A stretch of DNA of 64,000 nucleotides from assembly GCF_014171475.1 (NCBI RefSeq), contig NZ_CP048817.1, positions 4,618,501-4,682,500 of the forward strand. The letters are read 5' to 3'. The notes beneath the pieces are model-generated. The model was not told where the DNA came from. It saw only the letters and a list, made by a program, of their open reading frames with translations, and searched no databases. The DNA is from Sphingomonas sp. So64.6b. Lineage in GTDB: Bacteria > Pseudomonadota > Alphaproteobacteria > Sphingomonadales > Sphingomonadaceae. The position numbers were made by a program, and so were the translations under genes. This document shows, piece after piece, positions 25,181-35,363 of this stretch (positions are counted from its first letter, which is position 1; the number at the start of each line of letters is the position of its first letter).

Positions 25181-27169
25181 ATGAGCGTCGAGCGCTACCT
25201 CGCCAGCAGCAACGTCGCGCCGAAACTGGGGTTTTCGTCGCGCATCGCCGATCTGGTTCTGGTCGGTGGCATGGTCGCGATCATCGCCTTGATGATCCTG
25301 CCGATGCCGACGCTGCTGATCGATGCGCTGGTCGGCGTGAACATCACCTTCGGGATGATGTTGCTGCTGACGACGCTTTATATTCGCGGGCCGCTCGATT
25401 TCTCATCTTTCCCGTCGATCCTGCTGGTGTCGACGCTGTTCCGGCTCGCGCTGTCGATCGCGACGACGCGGATGATCCTGACTCAGGGCCATGCCGGGCA
25501 TATCATCCAGACCTTCGGCACGATGGTCGCGGGCGGCAGCATCGTCGTCGGCCTGGTCGTCTTCCTGATCATCACGATCGTCCAGTTCATCGTCATCGCC
25601 AAAGGCGCCGAGCGCGTCGCCGAAGTCGCGGCACGCTTCAGTCTCGACTCGATGCCGGGCAAACAGCTGTCGATCGACAGCGACCTGCGCTCGGGCCTGA
25701 TCGACAAGGACGAAGCGCGCCGCCGCCGCCGCACCCTCGAACTGGAGAGCAAGCTTCACGGCAGCCTCGATGGCGCGATGAAGTTCGTGAAGGGCGACGC
25801 GATCGCCTCGATCGTGATCGTGATCGTCAATCTGATCGGCGGTCTCGCGATCGGCGTGATGCAGCAAGGCATGACGCTGGGCGATGCGACCGCGAAATAT
25901 TCGATCCTGACGATCGGCGAGGGCCTCGTCGCGCAAATTCCGGCGCTGCTCGGCGCGATGGCGGCGGGCCTGATGGTGACTCGCTCGACTGATGAGGAGA
26001 CCGACGCCAATCTCGGCCAGGCGATCCACCGCCAGCTGATCGCCAACCCGCGCGTGTTGATTTTCGTGGGTGCGATTTCCTTCCTCGCCGCGCTGGTGCC
26101 CGGTTTCCCGGTTGCTGTGTTCCTGGTTCTCGGCTCCGCCTCGCTGATCGCCGGGGCGGCGCTGCATCCCCGCCTCCAGCCTTATATGATCCGTCATTCG
26201 GGACCGATGCGCCGCGTCATCGCGCGCGGCAAGGAAGCGCCGCGTCCGCTGGCGCTGACCGCTGAACCAAGCGCGCCGCAGCCGGTCGTGCCGCTGCTGC
26301 TTGAGATCGCCGGACCGCAATTGTCGCCCGATGACGAACGCATGATGGTGCAGAGTCTCGCGGCGATGCTCGACCGGTTGCAGCATCGCAGCGGCGTGCC
26401 GATGCCGCGGATCGCGATCCATTATCCCGCGCTCGGTGCCGAACCGGGCTGGCAGTTGCTCGCCTTTGAAGTGCCGGTCGGCGGCGGCGAAGGCGCAACT
26501 CCCGCAGCGATCGAAGCCGGCGTGCTCGCCGTGTTGCGCCGCAACCTTGCCCGGTTCCTCGGCGTGCAGGAGGCGGTGACGTTGCTCAATCGAGTCGGCG
26601 ACGAATATCCCGAAGTGGTCAAGGAAGCCGTTCGCGCGGTTCCGGCAGCACGCATCGCCGAAGTGCTGCGACGCCTCGCCGAGGAGGAAGTGCCGCTGCG
26701 CAACATGCGCGACGTGCTGGAAGGATTGACCGAGGCGGCGGCGCAGGAACGCGAAGCGCCGCAAATCGCCGACCTCACGCGCATTTCGCTCAAGCGTTAC
26801 CTGATCGATTCGACCGCCGGCACCGGCCCGCTCCGCGCGCTGATGGTGACGACCGAACTGGAGACGATGGTGCGCGAATCGACCCGAGTGGTCGACGGGA
26901 TCGAGCGGCTCGCGGTTCAGCCCGAAATTGCCGCCGACCTGGTCCGCGCGATCATCGCGACCGCGCATGAGACGCGGGCCCAGGCAATCGTCACGTCGTT
27001 CGAGGTGCGCCGCGCGATGCGCCGCCTGATCGAGCCCGATATTTTCGATCTGAAGGTGCTCGCCTTCAACGAACTCTCGGCAACCACGCAGATCGAGGTG
27101 GTCGGCCAGATCGGCCTGCCTCCGCGCGCGGTTACCCAGGAAACCAAACCGGCCCTTGCGGCGGAATGA
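25181..27169 (+). CDS. sctV: T3SS major export apparatus protein SctV
   Basis: FHIPEP family (FlhA/YscV), 662 residues. The first 330 contain the membrane helices and the highly conserved FPSILLVSTLFRLALSIATT, FSLDSMPGKQLSIDSDLRSG and the ARRRR-containing segment. The remaining half is the cytoplasmic ring domain that receives chaperone-substrate complexes. The length is close to flagellar and injectisome homologues. The stop overlaps an ATG of the sctC frame (ATGA). Confidence 0.96.
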   Translation: MSVERYLASSNVAPKLGFSSRIADLVLVGGMVAIIALMILPMPTLLIDALVGVNITFGMMLLLTTLYIRGPLDFSSFPSILLVSTLFRLALSIATTRMILTQGHAGHIIQTFGTMVAGGSIVVGLVVFLIITIVQFIVIAKGAERVAEVAARFSLDSMPGKQLSIDSDLRSGLIDKDEARRRRRTLELESKLHGSLDGAMKFVKGDAIASIVIVIVNLIGGLAIGVMQQGMTLGDATAKYSILTIGEGLVAQIPALLGAMAAGLMVTRSTDEETDANLGQAIHRQLIANPRVLIFVGAISFLAALVPGFPVAVFLVLGSASLIAGAALHPRLQPYMIRHSGPMRRVIARGKEAPRPLALTAEPSAPQPVVPLLLEIAGPQLSPDDERMMVQSLAAMLDRLQHRSGVPMPRIAIHYPALGAEPGWQLLAFEVPVGGGEGATPAAIEAGVLAVLRRNLARFLGVQEAVTLLNRVGDEYPEVVKEAVRAVPAARIAEVLRRLAEEEVPLRNMRDVLEGLTEAAAQEREAPQIADLTRISLKRYLIDSTAGTGPLRALMVTTELETMVRESTRVVDGIERLAVQPEIAADLVRAIIATAHETRAQAIVTSFEVRRAMRRLIEPDIFDLKVLAFNELSATTQIEVVGQIGLPPRAVTQETKPALAAE

Positions 27170-27180
27170 AGGGAGAAATG

Positions 27181-29073
27181 ATGCAGGTCACGACCGACGA
27201 ACGCCAGACAAACGGGGTCGACCTCCCGGGCAAGCGCGCTGCGATGCATGCGGCAATGTTCGCGCTGGCCATGGGGTCGGCCTTGCCGGCCCGCGCACAA
27301 GATGCGGTGACACGCCAGAGCGAGGCCCCGCAGGTTTCGATCGTCGCTCGCGACCAGCCGGTCGGTGCCTTTTTGCGCGACCTTTTCGGCCGTGCGGGCC
27401 GCCCCGTCGTGCCAAGCAACGGTCTTACCGGCACCGTCAGCGGTACGTTCAACGGGCCGATCGAAAAGGTTTTCCGCGACATTTCGAAGGCGTTCAATTT
27501 CGTCGGCTATTATGACGGGGCTGCACTGTACATCTATTCGGCGAATGAGCTGACGGTGCAGACACTGCCGGTCGGCCCCGCGGTCGCACAGCGCGTCCTC
27601 GCCCAGGTTCGCGCGCAAAGACTCGGCGATTCGCGCAACATCCTTCGCGCGGCTGGTGACGGCAACCTCGTCGCGAGCGGCACGCCGCGCTTCATCGAAC
27701 AGGTGACCGCGCTTTCACAGGGGGGCAGCGCAACGCCGGTGCCGAGCTATACCGGTGGACCCGGACCCGCGCCGCGATCCTATGGCGGATCGATGCCGCT
27801 CGAATTTCGCGTTTTCTATCTGCGCTATGCCCGTGCGGAGGACACGTTGATCTCCGCCGGCGGGCGCGAAGTGCGGATTCCGGGTCTGGCAACGACGATG
27901 CAGAACCTCGTGCTCGACCAGCGTCCGGGCGGCAGTGCGCTCGCCGGCACGACTCAGTTCGGCGCCCGGCTGGTGCGCCAGAGCCAGCCGCGTCTGAAGG
28001 GTAGCGGACTCGATTCGGTCGCGCCCAATATCCAGCAGACACCATTGCTCGGCCTGCCCACGCCGGGGCAGTATCCGGGGCAGTCGGACGTTCTGGGCTA
28101 TGGCGGCGGTGGCGAGGGCGTCCCGCTGACTCAGGACGTCGTGCGGATCGAGCCCAGCCCCTATCTGAACGCGGTCATCGTTCGCGACGTACCGGAACGC
28201 ATGGCATCCTATGACTCGCTGGTTCGCGCGCTGGATGTCGAGCCGCAGCTGGTCGAGGTCGAGGCGACGATCATCGATATCAATACCGACAAGGCGCGCG
28301 ATCTGGGGATCAACTGGCGCTTCTCGTCGGGCGGGTTCGGCGCTCTGTTCGGCAACGGCACCGCCAGCGACACGCTGCTGTCGCGGACACCGGGTTCGCG
28401 GCGCGACAATGTCGACCGGATCACCCCGTCGGGCGTCGGCGGCACGATCTCGACGATCATCGGCAGCCAGCGCGAATTCCTCGGACGCATCACTGCGCTC
28501 GAAACCAAGGGCGTGGCGCGGGTCGTGTCACGGCCGCAGCTGATGACGCTGTCGAATGTCGAGGCGGTGTTCGATCGGACGCGCACGTTCTACGTCCGCG
28601 TCGCGGGTCGCGAGGAAGTCGATCTCTTCAACGTCACCGCCGGCACCGTGATGCGGGTCAATCCGCACGTCTTCCGCGATCACGACCAGACCCGCATCCG
28701 CGTGCTGGTCAATATCGAGGATGGCAGCATCAGCCCGACCTCGCGGGTGCAGGGCATTCCGATCGTGGACCGGGCGAGCGTCTCGACCCAGGCGATGGTG
28801 CTCGATGGCGAAAGCCTGTTGCTGGGCGGCATGACGATCGATGAGGATACCGACATGGAATACAAGATTCCGTTGCTCGGCGACATTCCGCTGCTCGGAA
28901 ATCTGTTCAAATCCAAGTCGAAACGGCGCGGGCATACCGAGCGGCTGTTCCTGATCACGCCACGCGTCGCGACGCTCAGCTCGCGGCTCAACCCGGCGAC
29001 CGTGGTCAGCAGCACGTCGACCCCGGCGACGCCGATGGCCACATTGCCGTTACCGATGGAGGGAACGAAATGA
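27181..29073 (+). CDS. sctC: T3SS outer-membrane secretin SctC
   Basis: About 630 residues. A signal peptide ends at LPARAQ-D. An N0-like domain follows (VSIVARDQPVGAFLRDLFG to about residue 125), then N1/N3 repeats (NAVIVRDVPERM). The C-terminal secretin core contains EVEATIIDINTDKARDLGIN, ARVVSRPQLMTLSNVEA and IPLLGDIPLLGNLFK. It forms the outer-membrane ring, and its presence separates an injectisome from a flagellum. GGGAG is five bases before ATG 27181; in-frame ATGs at 27166 and 27178 are alternatives. It overlaps sctD by four bases. Confidence 0.93.
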   Translation: MQVTTDERQTNGVDLPGKRAAMHAAMFALAMGSALPARAQDAVTRQSEAPQVSIVARDQPVGAFLRDLFGRAGRPVVPSNGLTGTVSGTFNGPIEKVFRDISKAFNFVGYYDGAALYIYSANELTVQTLPVGPAVAQRVLAQVRAQRLGDSRNILRAAGDGNLVASGTPRFIEQVTALSQGGSATPVPSYTGGPGPAPRSYGGSMPLEFRVFYLRYARAEDTLISAGGREVRIPGLATTMQNLVLDQRPGGSALAGTTQFGARLVRQSQPRLKGSGLDSVAPNIQQTPLLGLPTPGQYPGQSDVLGYGGGGEGVPLTQDVVRIEPSPYLNAVIVRDVPERMASYDSLVRALDVEPQLVEVEATIIDINTDKARDLGINWRFSSGGFGALFGNGTASDTLLSRTPGSRRDNVDRITPSGVGGTISTIIGSQREFLGRITALETKGVARVVSRPQLMTLSNVEAVFDRTRTFYVRVAGREEVDLFNVTAGTVMRVNPHVFRDHDQTRIRVLVNIEDGSISPTSRVQGIPIVDRASVSTQAMVLDGESLLLGGMTIDEDTDMEYKIPLLGDIPLLGNLFKSKSKRRGHTERLFLITPRVATLSSRLNPATVVSSTSTPATPMATLPLPMEGTK

Positions 29074-30218
29074 CCGATCCCAGCCCTGTTGCATCCGGCC
29101 CCGATCCATCCAGTCCCGTCCTGCGCATTCTCAATGGCCGCCTCGCCGGCACCGAACGCGCGCTCGCACCGGGCAACACGATATCGATTGGATATCAGTT
29201 CTGGCAGGATGTCGTGATTCGTGACGCCGCGACCAAGGGCATCGCGATCGATCTGGCGCTCGGCGCTGATGGCGGGGCGCAGATCACCATCCTGTCCGGC
29301 AGTGCGACGATGCTCGGCTCGACGATCGAGGCGGGGGGCACAGCGATCGTCCCCGCCTATGTCCCATTCTCGCTCGGCGGCGTGGCGATCGCCTGGGGCG
29401 ACCCTGAGAATGCACGCTGGGGCGAGGCCGGCGGTCTTGCCCAGGCCGTGCCGCATCCGCCGCCTGTACCACCGACCATATCCGACCAGGCGATGACGGC
29501 GATTGGCCGCGCCGGCGAAGGTTTTGGTGCGTTACTTTCGCCGCGTCGGGCGATCGTTCTCGGCGGCGTCGCCGCGCTGCTGATCGCCGCGACCAGCGCC
29601 GCACCCGCGCTCGAAGCGCTGGGCCTGCGCGGCTCACCCGCCCAGCGGGTCAGGCACGCGATGGATGTCGCCGGTCTGCCGCAATTGAACGCGGTCGATC
29701 ACGGCCCGGCGGGGGTCAGCGTTACTGGCGTGGTTGCGAATGAGGGACAGCGCGTCAAGGCGCAGGACGTGCTCAGGGCAAGTGCCGTTTCCGGCGTCGT
29801 CAATGTCCAGACGATGGGTGAGCTCGTCAATGCCAGCGTCGATGTTGCGCGGATTCGCGGCCTGCAGGCGATCGCCCGGCCGATCGGGCCGGCCGCGATC
29901 GAACTGCGCACGACGCCACTCGACCCCGAGGGCCGGGCCAAGCTGACTCAGGCGGTGCGCACCGACGTGCCCGCGCTCAAACGCCTCGTGCTGCGCGACG
30001 ACATGCCGCCACCCGAAGATGTCGCGGTGAAGACGGTCGCCGACGCCACCAAGAAAGTCTCGACCGTCGTCGCCGGTGATCCGGCCTATATCCAGACGGT
30101 CGATGGCGCACGCTACTTCAACGGCGCGATCATGCCGAGCGGCCACCGCCTGGTCAGCATCACCGGCGATACGGTGATGCTGGAAAAGAACGGCCGGCAG
30201 ACAAGCCTCAGATTTTGA
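29070..30218 (+). CDS. sctD: T3SS inner-membrane ring protein SctD
   Basis: 382 residues with YscD-type architecture: a cytoplasmic FHA-like domain in the first 120 residues (LRILNGRLAGTERALAPGNT), one membrane helix at about 160-180 (VLGGVAALLIAATSAAPAL), and periplasmic ring-building domains with BON-like VSVTGVVANEGQRVKAQDVL. It forms the outer part of the inner-membrane ring around SctJ. The start overlaps the sctC stop codon. Confidence 0.87.
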   Translation: MTDPSPVASGPDPSSPVLRILNGRLAGTERALAPGNTISIGYQFWQDVVIRDAATKGIAIDLALGADGGAQITILSGSATMLGSTIEAGGTAIVPAYVPFSLGGVAIAWGDPENARWGEAGGLAQAVPHPPPVPPTISDQAMTAIGRAGEGFGALLSPRRAIVLGGVAALLIAATSAAPALEALGLRGSPAQRVRHAMDVAGLPQLNAVDHGPAGVSVTGVVANEGQRVKAQDVLRASAVSGVVNVQTMGELVNASVDVARIRGLQAIARPIGPAAIELRTTPLDPEGRAKLTQAVRTDVPALKRLVLRDDMPPPEDVAVKTVADATKKVSTVVAGDPAYIQTVDGARYFNGAIMPSGHRLVSITGDTVMLEKNGRQTSLRF

Positions 30219-30258
30219 CACGACGACCTACCCACCAAGCGAAGAAGGAGTGCAGACA

Positions 30259-30573
30259 ATGACGAATTCGACGATCACGAGCAGCCTTGGCATGATGGCC
30301 ACCACACCGATGACCGGCAATCGCATGGGCAAGAGCAGTGGAGCGGGCACCTGGTTCGAGGCGCTGTCCGACGCCTGGGGACAGACACTCGACAAGCAGG
30401 CCGCGAAGATCGAGCAAATGTCCGATGCGATTGGCGAGCAGGGTTCCGACAATCCGTCGCAGATCACCAAGCTGACCGCGGAATCGATGCGCATGAGCTT
30501 CATGGCGAACAGTTCGTCGACCTCGATCGACAGCGTCGGCAAGGCGCTCGAAACGATGGCACGCAAGGGTTAA
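30259..30573 (+). CDS. sctF: SctF-like needle subunit
   Basis: 104 residues, no signal peptide. From Trp32 the sequence predicts two helices around GSDNPSQ, the NP-containing turn found in needle subunits, with the second helix ending in ALETMARKG. Its position directly before sctI and sctJ also fits. It is longer at the N-terminus than classical 80-residue needles. The ATG at 30259 has AAGGAG at a good distance; an in-frame GTG lies at 30250. The C-terminal part resembles the 205-residue protein at 17813. Assignment is by fold pattern and synteny. Confidence 0.7.
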   Translation: MTNSTITSSLGMMATTPMTGNRMGKSSGAGTWFEALSDAWGQTLDKQAAKIEQMSDAIGEQGSDNPSQITKLTAESMRMSFMANSSSTSIDSVGKALETMARKG

Positions 30574-30587
30574 AAGGAGGATAGATC

Positions 30588-30986
30588 ATGTCGATCGAAG
30601 CCATAGCGGCGGCGGCCGCGGGCGCTGCACCGACGCCGCCTACAGAGACGCTCCAGGCCGGACCGAACGCCTCGGTCGCCGATATCAACGGGTTTCAGGA
30701 CTCGCTGACATCAGTCAGCCAGGGGGCAGCGCCCTTTGCGACGGCACCGGCCCTCGACCCGTCGGTGAAGGCAGTGTTCGACCAGCTCGAAAAGGTCAAC
30801 GGCGAGGCGAAGTCGGTGTCGGAATACGCCAAGGCGGCAGAGGCCAGCGGGATGGGGATGTCGCCCGGCGAAGTCGTGAACCTCACCATGCGATGCCATG
30901 AGTTCATGTTTCACTGCCAGTTGACCTCGAACATCGCCAACCGGACGTCGGACGGCATCCAGCAGCTGTTCCGCCAGCAATCGTAA
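30588..30986 (+). CDS. sctI: T3SS inner rod protein SctI
   Basis: 132 residues. The C-terminus (VNLTMRCHEFMFHCQLTSNI, then ANRTSDGIQQLFRQQ) matches the YscI/HrpB C-terminal helix that lines the inner rod. The N-terminus is an Ala/Pro-rich unstructured stretch. AAGGAGG precedes the ATG. It lies between the needle gene and sctJ, the usual position. Confidence 0.83.
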   Translation: MSIEAIAAAAAGAAPTPPTETLQAGPNASVADINGFQDSLTSVSQGAAPFATAPALDPSVKAVFDQLEKVNGEAKSVSEYAKAAEASGMGMSPGEVVNLTMRCHEFMFHCQLTSNIANRTSDGIQQLFRQQS

Positions 30987-31017
30987 CCGCGTGGGCGGCG
31001 GGCGAAGGAGAGAGACG

Positions 31018-31806
31018 ATGCATGCATGGACCGGACGCATGGGGAGCAAGCGCCTGCGGCCCGCGCTGATGATCGGGCTTGCCCTTCTGCTCGTCGCGTG
31101 CGGGCGGGCGGAACTCTACGGCAAGCTGACCGAGTCACAGGCCAATGAGATGATCGCGGTGCTGCAAAGCGCCGGGATCAGTGCGAACAAGGCCGACAAT
31201 GGCGAGAAGGGCTGGACGCTGTCGACCGGCCAGGGCGATTTTTCGCGCGCGGTCGAGATTCTTCACGCGCAAGGCCTGCCGCGCGAGGAATTCGCCACCC
31301 TCGGCACGGTGTTCAAGAAGGAAGGCTTCGTCTCGTCGCCGACCGAGGAACGGGCGCGGCTGATCTACGGTCTCAGCCAGGAACTGTCGCACACCATTTC
31401 CGAGATCGACGGGGTGGTGCAGGCGCGCGTCCACCTCGCGCTGCCGGCGGATCAACCGCTGGCCGATGCGCCCAAGCCGTCGGGCGCGTCGGTGTTTATC
31501 AAATATCGTCCGGGCACCGACATCCAGAGCCAGGTCGGCAAGATCAAGGCGCTCGTGGTCAATTCGATCGAGGGCCTGAAATACGAGAATGTCTCGGTCG
31601 AGACCTTCCCGGCTCAGCCGCTGCCGCTCGCGCAGATCGAATCGGCAAGTACGATGACGCGCTCCAGCCTTGTGACGATCGCGCCGATCTTCGTGCTGTT
31701 GTTGCTCGGCGCGCTGGGGTACCCCGCGTTCCGGCGCTGGTTGCAGCGCCGCGCCGCCGCCAATGCCAGGACCGAGATATTGCCCGGTACTGAGGTGAAG
31801 CGGTGA
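31018..31806 (+). CDS. sctJ: T3SS inner-ring lipoprotein SctJ
   Basis: About 262 residues. A lipobox (LLLVAC-G) follows a short signal sequence. Then come the two YscJ/FliF ring domains with LYGKLTESQANEMIAVLQSA, FVSSPTEERARLIYGLSQEL and ARVHLALPADQ, and a C-terminal membrane helix (IFVLLLLGALGYPAF). It forms the inner-membrane ring with SctD. I chose ATG 31018, with AAGGAGA seven bases upstream; the frame is open back to 30991. It overlaps the next gene. Confidence 0.95.
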   Translation: MHAWTGRMGSKRLRPALMIGLALLLVACGRAELYGKLTESQANEMIAVLQSAGISANKADNGEKGWTLSTGQGDFSRAVEILHAQGLPREEFATLGTVFKKEGFVSSPTEERARLIYGLSQELSHTISEIDGVVQARVHLALPADQPLADAPKPSGASVFIKYRPGTDIQSQVGKIKALVVNSIEGLKYENVSVETFPAQPLPLAQIESASTMTRSSLVTIAPIFVLLLLGALGYPAFRRWLQRRAAANARTEILPGTEVKR

Positions 31807-32318
31807 GTGCCGCGGCGGCCCGGGCCGCGCTCGCTTCGATCGGCAGCGACCTGACGGCGCTCTCCGGTACTCCCGACGAACGGCGCGGCAATGCCTTGTT
31901 GATGCGGATGAACGGCGTTGCGCTGGGGCAAGCGACGATCGGTGATCTCGCCGCCGTGCCGGTGTGGCTGCGTGGCACGCGCGAGGCGCAACGCCGCCTC
32001 GCACTGCGTGTCGCACTGCTGTCGATCGCGCCAGTGTTGGCCAACTCGATCGATGGCCGGTGGCTCGGCGCGATCGCAACGCTGGCCGGTGAAGACATGC
32101 TCGACTGGGCGATCCAATTGGCCGACACCATCAACGGGACCAGCGATGCGCCTGTCGCGCCGGCCCAGATCGAAGCGCGCGGTTTCGCCTTGCTGCGCAG
32201 CCAGTTGAGCCCCGCGTTGCGCGACTATCTCGGTTGGGCGCCGCAGGGCGACCTGCCGCAGGACCCTGTGCTGGTCTCCACTTGGCTGGATGCGGCGCTG
32301 ACGGCGGAGGCGGCATGA
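31803..32318 (+). CDS. SctK-position accessory protein of the sorting platform
   Basis: 171 residues, hydrophilic to amphipathic, helical, without a domain I recognise. Its place between sctJ and sctL, with four-base overlaps on both sides, is where SctK (YscK/HrpD-type) is found in many systems. SctK proteins are poorly conserved and connect SctQ to the inner-membrane ring. The GTG start is coupled to the sctJ stop. The role is inferred from synteny only. Confidence 0.6.
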   Translation: MSAAAARAALASIGSDLTALSGTPDERRGNALLMRMNGVALGQATIGDLAAVPVWLRGTREAQRRLALRVALLSIAPVLANSIDGRWLGAIATLAGEDMLDWAIQLADTINGTSDAPVAPAQIEARGFALLRSQLSPALRDYLGWAPQGDLPQDPVLVSTWLDAALTAEAA

Positions 32319-32929
32319 GTTACGTTGTCCTCCACGCCGATGCTTTCACCACCGCCGCGACTGACGATCCGGTCGTGTCCGCAGGCGATGTCGACCGGTT
32401 CGGGGATGTGGCGGCGCTGCTCGCCGGAACGGCCGCGCTGCGCAACACTACCGAGCAAGCGGTCGCCGCGGCTCGGGCAGAGGGATTCGAAGCGGGCCGG
32501 GCGGAAGGCGTGCGCGCCGGCGAAGACGATGTCCGTGCCGAATGGCTGCGCCTTGCGGTGCGCGACGGCGAGATACGGCGCGAGCGGCAGGCCGAGATCG
32601 CACAGCTTGCCCTGGCGGTGGTGCGCCGGATCGCGGGCGATGTCGGCGCAGCTGAAATGGTCGCCGGGCTGGCTGAGCGTGCCACAGCGACGATCGCTCC
32701 CGATGATGGTGCGACCGTGCGGGTCGCGCCGGCGATGGTCGATATCGTCCGGGTCCGGTTCGACGGGCGCGCGGGGATTCTCGTCGAAGGCGACGCCACG
32801 CTGACCAACACCGATTGCATCATCGAAACCGCGCTGGGCCAGGTCCGAGCGGGTCTCGACGTGCAGCTGAGCGCAATCGAACATGCCTGGCGCGGCCATG
32901 GCTCTGGTGAGATGGCCGATGGCGACTGA
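32315..32929 (+). CDS. sctL: T3SS stator protein SctL
   Basis: 204 residues with FliH/YscL architecture. A central charged helix has [20 protein letters not shown], with the repeated G-x-x-x-G-like spacing of this family. A compact C-terminal domain includes AIVLALAVV-like helices and [20 protein letters not shown] with [17 protein letters not shown]. SctL dimers hold the ATPase SctN and connect it to SctQ. The ATG at 32315 overlaps the previous stop; the open frame back to 32234 is spurious. Confidence 0.88.
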   Translation: MSYVVLHADAFTTAATDDPVVSAGDVDRFGDVAALLAGTAALRNTTEQAVAAARAEGFEAGRAEGVRAGEDDVRAEWLRLAVRDGEIRRERQAEIAQLALAVVRRIAGDVGAAEMVAGLAERATATIAPDDGATVRVAPAMVDIVRVRFDGRAGILVEGDATLTNTDCIIETALGQVRAGLDVQLSAIEHAWRGHGSGEMADGD

Positions 32930-34247
32930 CGCGCCCAGCCGCATGGTCGAGAGCCTGCTCGACGGGCTACACCGCGCGACCACGGTCGAGCGCAGGGGCA
33001 GGATCGTTGAGATCCTCGGCACGACCCTGAAGGTGACCGGGATTACCGCGCGGATCGGTGAATCGTGCGAAGTGATCGAACCGGCGACGGGCCATGTGGT
33101 GCCGGTCGAGGTTGTCGGCATCGCCGGAAATGCGACGATACTGACCCCGCTGGCCGATGTCCGCGGCCTGTCGGTCGATGCCGAAGTCATCGTGCGTCCG
33201 GGCGACGACCGGGTGCAGGTCGGCGCGGCGCTGCTCGGGCGCGTGCTCGACGGCCGCGGGCGGCCGATCGACGGCAAGGGCGACCTGCCGGCCGATCTGC
33301 CGCGCCGCTCGCTGCATATGCCCGCGCCGCTGCCGATGGCGCGTGCGCTGATCGATACGCCATTGGTCACCGGCATTCGCGCGATCGACACGCTGCTGAC
33401 GATCGGCACCGGCCAGCGCGTCGGCGTCTTTGCGGCGGCCGGCGGCGGCAAATCGACTTTGCTTGCGATGATGGCGCGCTTCGCCCGGGCCGATGTGATT
33501 GTCATCGCGCTGATTGGCGAACGCGGACGTGAAGTGCGCGAATTCATCGAAGACAGTCTCGGCGCGGAAGGGCTGGCGCGATCGGTCGTCATTTGCGCGA
33601 CTTCGGATCGCGCCGCGATGGAACGGGTTCGCGCGGCGCATCATGCGACCGCCATCGCCGAGGGATTCCGGGCCGAGGGCAAAAGCGTGCTGCTGCTGAT
33701 GGATTCGGTCACCCGCTTCGCGCGCGCTCTTCGTGAGATCGGGCTGGCGGCGGGCGAACCGGCGGTGCGGCGTGGTTTCCCACCCTCGGTCTTCGCCGAA
33801 TTGCCGCGATTGTTCGAGCGCGCCGGCAATGACGAGACCGGGTCGATCACCGCGATCTACACGGTGCTGGTCGAGGATGAGGAGGGCGGCGACCCGATCG
33901 ACGAGGAAGTCCGCTCGATCCTCGACGGGCATATCATCCTGTCGCGCAAGCTCGGATCGGCGGGACATTACCCGGCGATCGACATCCTCGCGAGCCTCAG
34001 CCGCCTGTTCCCGCGACTGGCCAACGCGCCGCACCGCGCCGCGGCGACTCAGGTACGGGCGTTGATGGCAAAACATGCCGAGATCGAATTCCTCGTTCAG
34101 GTCGGCGAATATCGTGCCGGCGCGGATCCGGTCGCTGACCGTGCGATTATCGCCAAACCGGAGATCGAGGCGCTGCTCCGTCAGGACGCGACCGTGCCCG
34201 AAGCATGGGATAGCGCGCTGATCCGGCTGAGGGGGATCGGCGGATGA
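32919..34247 (+). CDS. sctN: T3SS ATPase SctN
   Basis: About 442 residues, the normal size. Walker A is AAAGGGKST at about residues 172-180, with Walker B in [19 protein letters not shown]. The type III ATPase signature region [20 protein letters not shown] is intact, as are [10 protein letters not shown] and [10 protein letters not shown]. It forms a hexamer that unfolds substrates and releases chaperones. The start is uncertain: ATG 32919 overlaps sctL by eleven bases and gives a typical N-terminus; ATGs at 32883 and 32943 are alternatives. Confidence 0.96.
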   Translation: MATDAPSRMVESLLDGLHRATTVERRGRIVEILGTTLKVTGITARIGESCEVIEPATGHVVPVEVVGIAGNATILTPLADVRGLSVDAEVIVRPGDDRVQVGAALLGRVLDGRGRPIDGKGDLPADLPRRSLHMPAPLPMARALIDTPLVTGIRAIDTLLTIGTGQRVGVFAAAGGGKSTLLAMMARFARADVIVIALIGERGREVREFIEDSLGAEGLARSVVICATSDRAAMERVRAAHHATAIAEGFRAEGKSVLLLMDSVTRFARALREIGLAAGEPAVRRGFPPSVFAELPRLFERAGNDETGSITAIYTVLVEDEEGGDPIDEEVRSILDGHIILSRKLGSAGHYPAIDILASLSRLFPRLANAPHRAAATQVRALMAKHAEIEFLVQVGEYRAGADPVADRAIIAKPEIEALLRQDATVPEAWDSALIRLRGIGG

Positions 34248-34699
34248 GCGCGGATGCCCGGCGCCAAGCCGCGATGCTGGTGCGGCTGCGCGAAGTGCGC
34301 ATGAACAGCGCCGCATCCGCGCTGGCCGTAGCGCGTGCTGAAACGCTCCGTGCCGAACAGGCGCGGGCGCACGCCGACGCGGCCTCGATCGATGCGGAAG
34401 GCGCTTATCGTCAGTCACGCGATCGGCTGGCCGACGATCCCAACGAAGCCGAACGGTTGCTGGCGGTAGTCGATCGCATGCGCTTCGCCCAGTCGGTGGC
34501 ACGCAGCGCGCTGAACGACGCCCGCGAGGCCGAGCGACTGTGCGTCGCGGCGGAAACGGCGCGGCGCAAGACGATGATCATTGCCCGGGCTCGCCACGAT
34601 ATTCTTGCCGAGCGTGCCGCCGCGGCACGCCGGGCAGTGGCGCGCGCCAATGAAGACCGCAGTGCGGAAGAAGTCGATGAATCGAGGAGGATGCGATGA
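34244..34699 (+). CDS. sctO: T3SS central stalk protein SctO
   Basis: 151 residues, almost entirely one or two long helices rich in Ala, Arg and Glu ([20 protein letters not shown] and similar), the coiled-coil hairpin expected of YscO/FliJ. It would enter the SctN hexamer like the gamma subunit of F1. Sequence conservation in this family is very weak, so the call rests on coiled-coil character and its position between sctN and sctP, with four-base overlaps at both ends. Confidence 0.8.
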   Translation: MSADARRQAAMLVRLREVRMNSAASALAVARAETLRAEQARAHADAASIDAEGAYRQSRDRLADDPNEAERLLAVVDRMRFAQSVARSALNDAREAERLCVAAETARRKTMIIARARHDILAERAAAARRAVARANEDRSAEEVDESRRMR

Positions 34700-35322
34700 C
34701 CAGCGTCAATAGTGCCACCCGTAGCCAGCCGAGCCGGACGCCGGCGTCGCGTCCGCAGCCCGCCCCGGCACGCGCTCAGCCAAGCGACGCAAAGGCGATG
34801 TCTGATGCCTTTGCCGCGGCGCGCAAGACGATGGGCCTGCCGCCCGAATCCCGCACCAAATTGGGCAAGGAAGCAAAACTTGGCGCGCATGGCGAGCGGG
34901 AGAGCTTCACCGCGACGGTCGATGCGAAAGCGCGCGATGCCGATCTGATCGTGCGCGAGCGGGAATCGCAGGATCAGCATGGCCAGGGCTTCGGCGCGCC
35001 GGCCCAGAGCGTGCCGATCGTCCCGCTGGCAATGCCGGCAATGCCCGCTCCGCATGTGGACGCGAGCGCCTTTGCGCAAATGCTCGCCGATCTATGGACG
35101 CGCGAGAACGGCAAGGGCGCGCGTGAGGTGCAGGTCCGGTTCGGTGCCAATGCGTGGCCCGCGACCGGCGCAAGGCTGGTGCGCAACGCCGCTGGCGCGC
35201 TGGATATCGCGCTGCAAGTCGGTGACGGCGGCCGCGCTTATGGCGATCGCCTGCAGGGCCTGGGTGCGTATCTGGAAGAAGCCGGCGTCACATTGGGGGC
35301 ACTGGCCATCGAAGACCCCTGA
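34696..35322 (+). CDS. sctP: T3SS needle-length / substrate-switch protein SctP (HpaP-like)
   Basis: 208 residues. The N-terminal half is disordered and Ser/Pro/Ala-rich. The C-terminal domain (about 125-205) has VRFGANAWPATGARLVRNA, followed by ALDIALQVGDGG and a final helix-strand, resembling the HpaP/SctP substrate-specificity domain. Such proteins set needle length and act on SctU. It is the last gene of the rightward operon. Confidence 0.75.
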   Translation: MTSVNSATRSQPSRTPASRPQPAPARAQPSDAKAMSDAFAAARKTMGLPPESRTKLGKEAKLGAHGERESFTATVDAKARDADLIVRERESQDQHGQGFGAPAQSVPIVPLAMPAMPAPHVDASAFAQMLADLWTRENGKGAREVQVRFGANAWPATGARLVRNAAGALDIALQVGDGGRAYGDRLQGLGAYLEEAGVTLGALAIEDP

Positions 35323-35363
35323 CCCGAGACACTCCTCCGGCGAGCAGTCCGGCGTGCTCTTGG

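Noticed and set aside
25403..26968. Long open frame opposite sctV
   Set aside because: It has low-complexity Arg/His/Asp composition, while the plus strand encodes an unmistakable FHIPEP protein.
22542..30218. Reading the locus as a flagellar cluster because of the FliO-like gene
   Set aside because: A full-length secretin, the YscJ-type lipoprotein and SctD are present, and no flagellin, hook or rod genes occur.
32967..34502. Long open frame opposite sctN and sctO
   Set aside because: It is an antisense shadow of a highly conserved ATPase gene with no recognisable domain.
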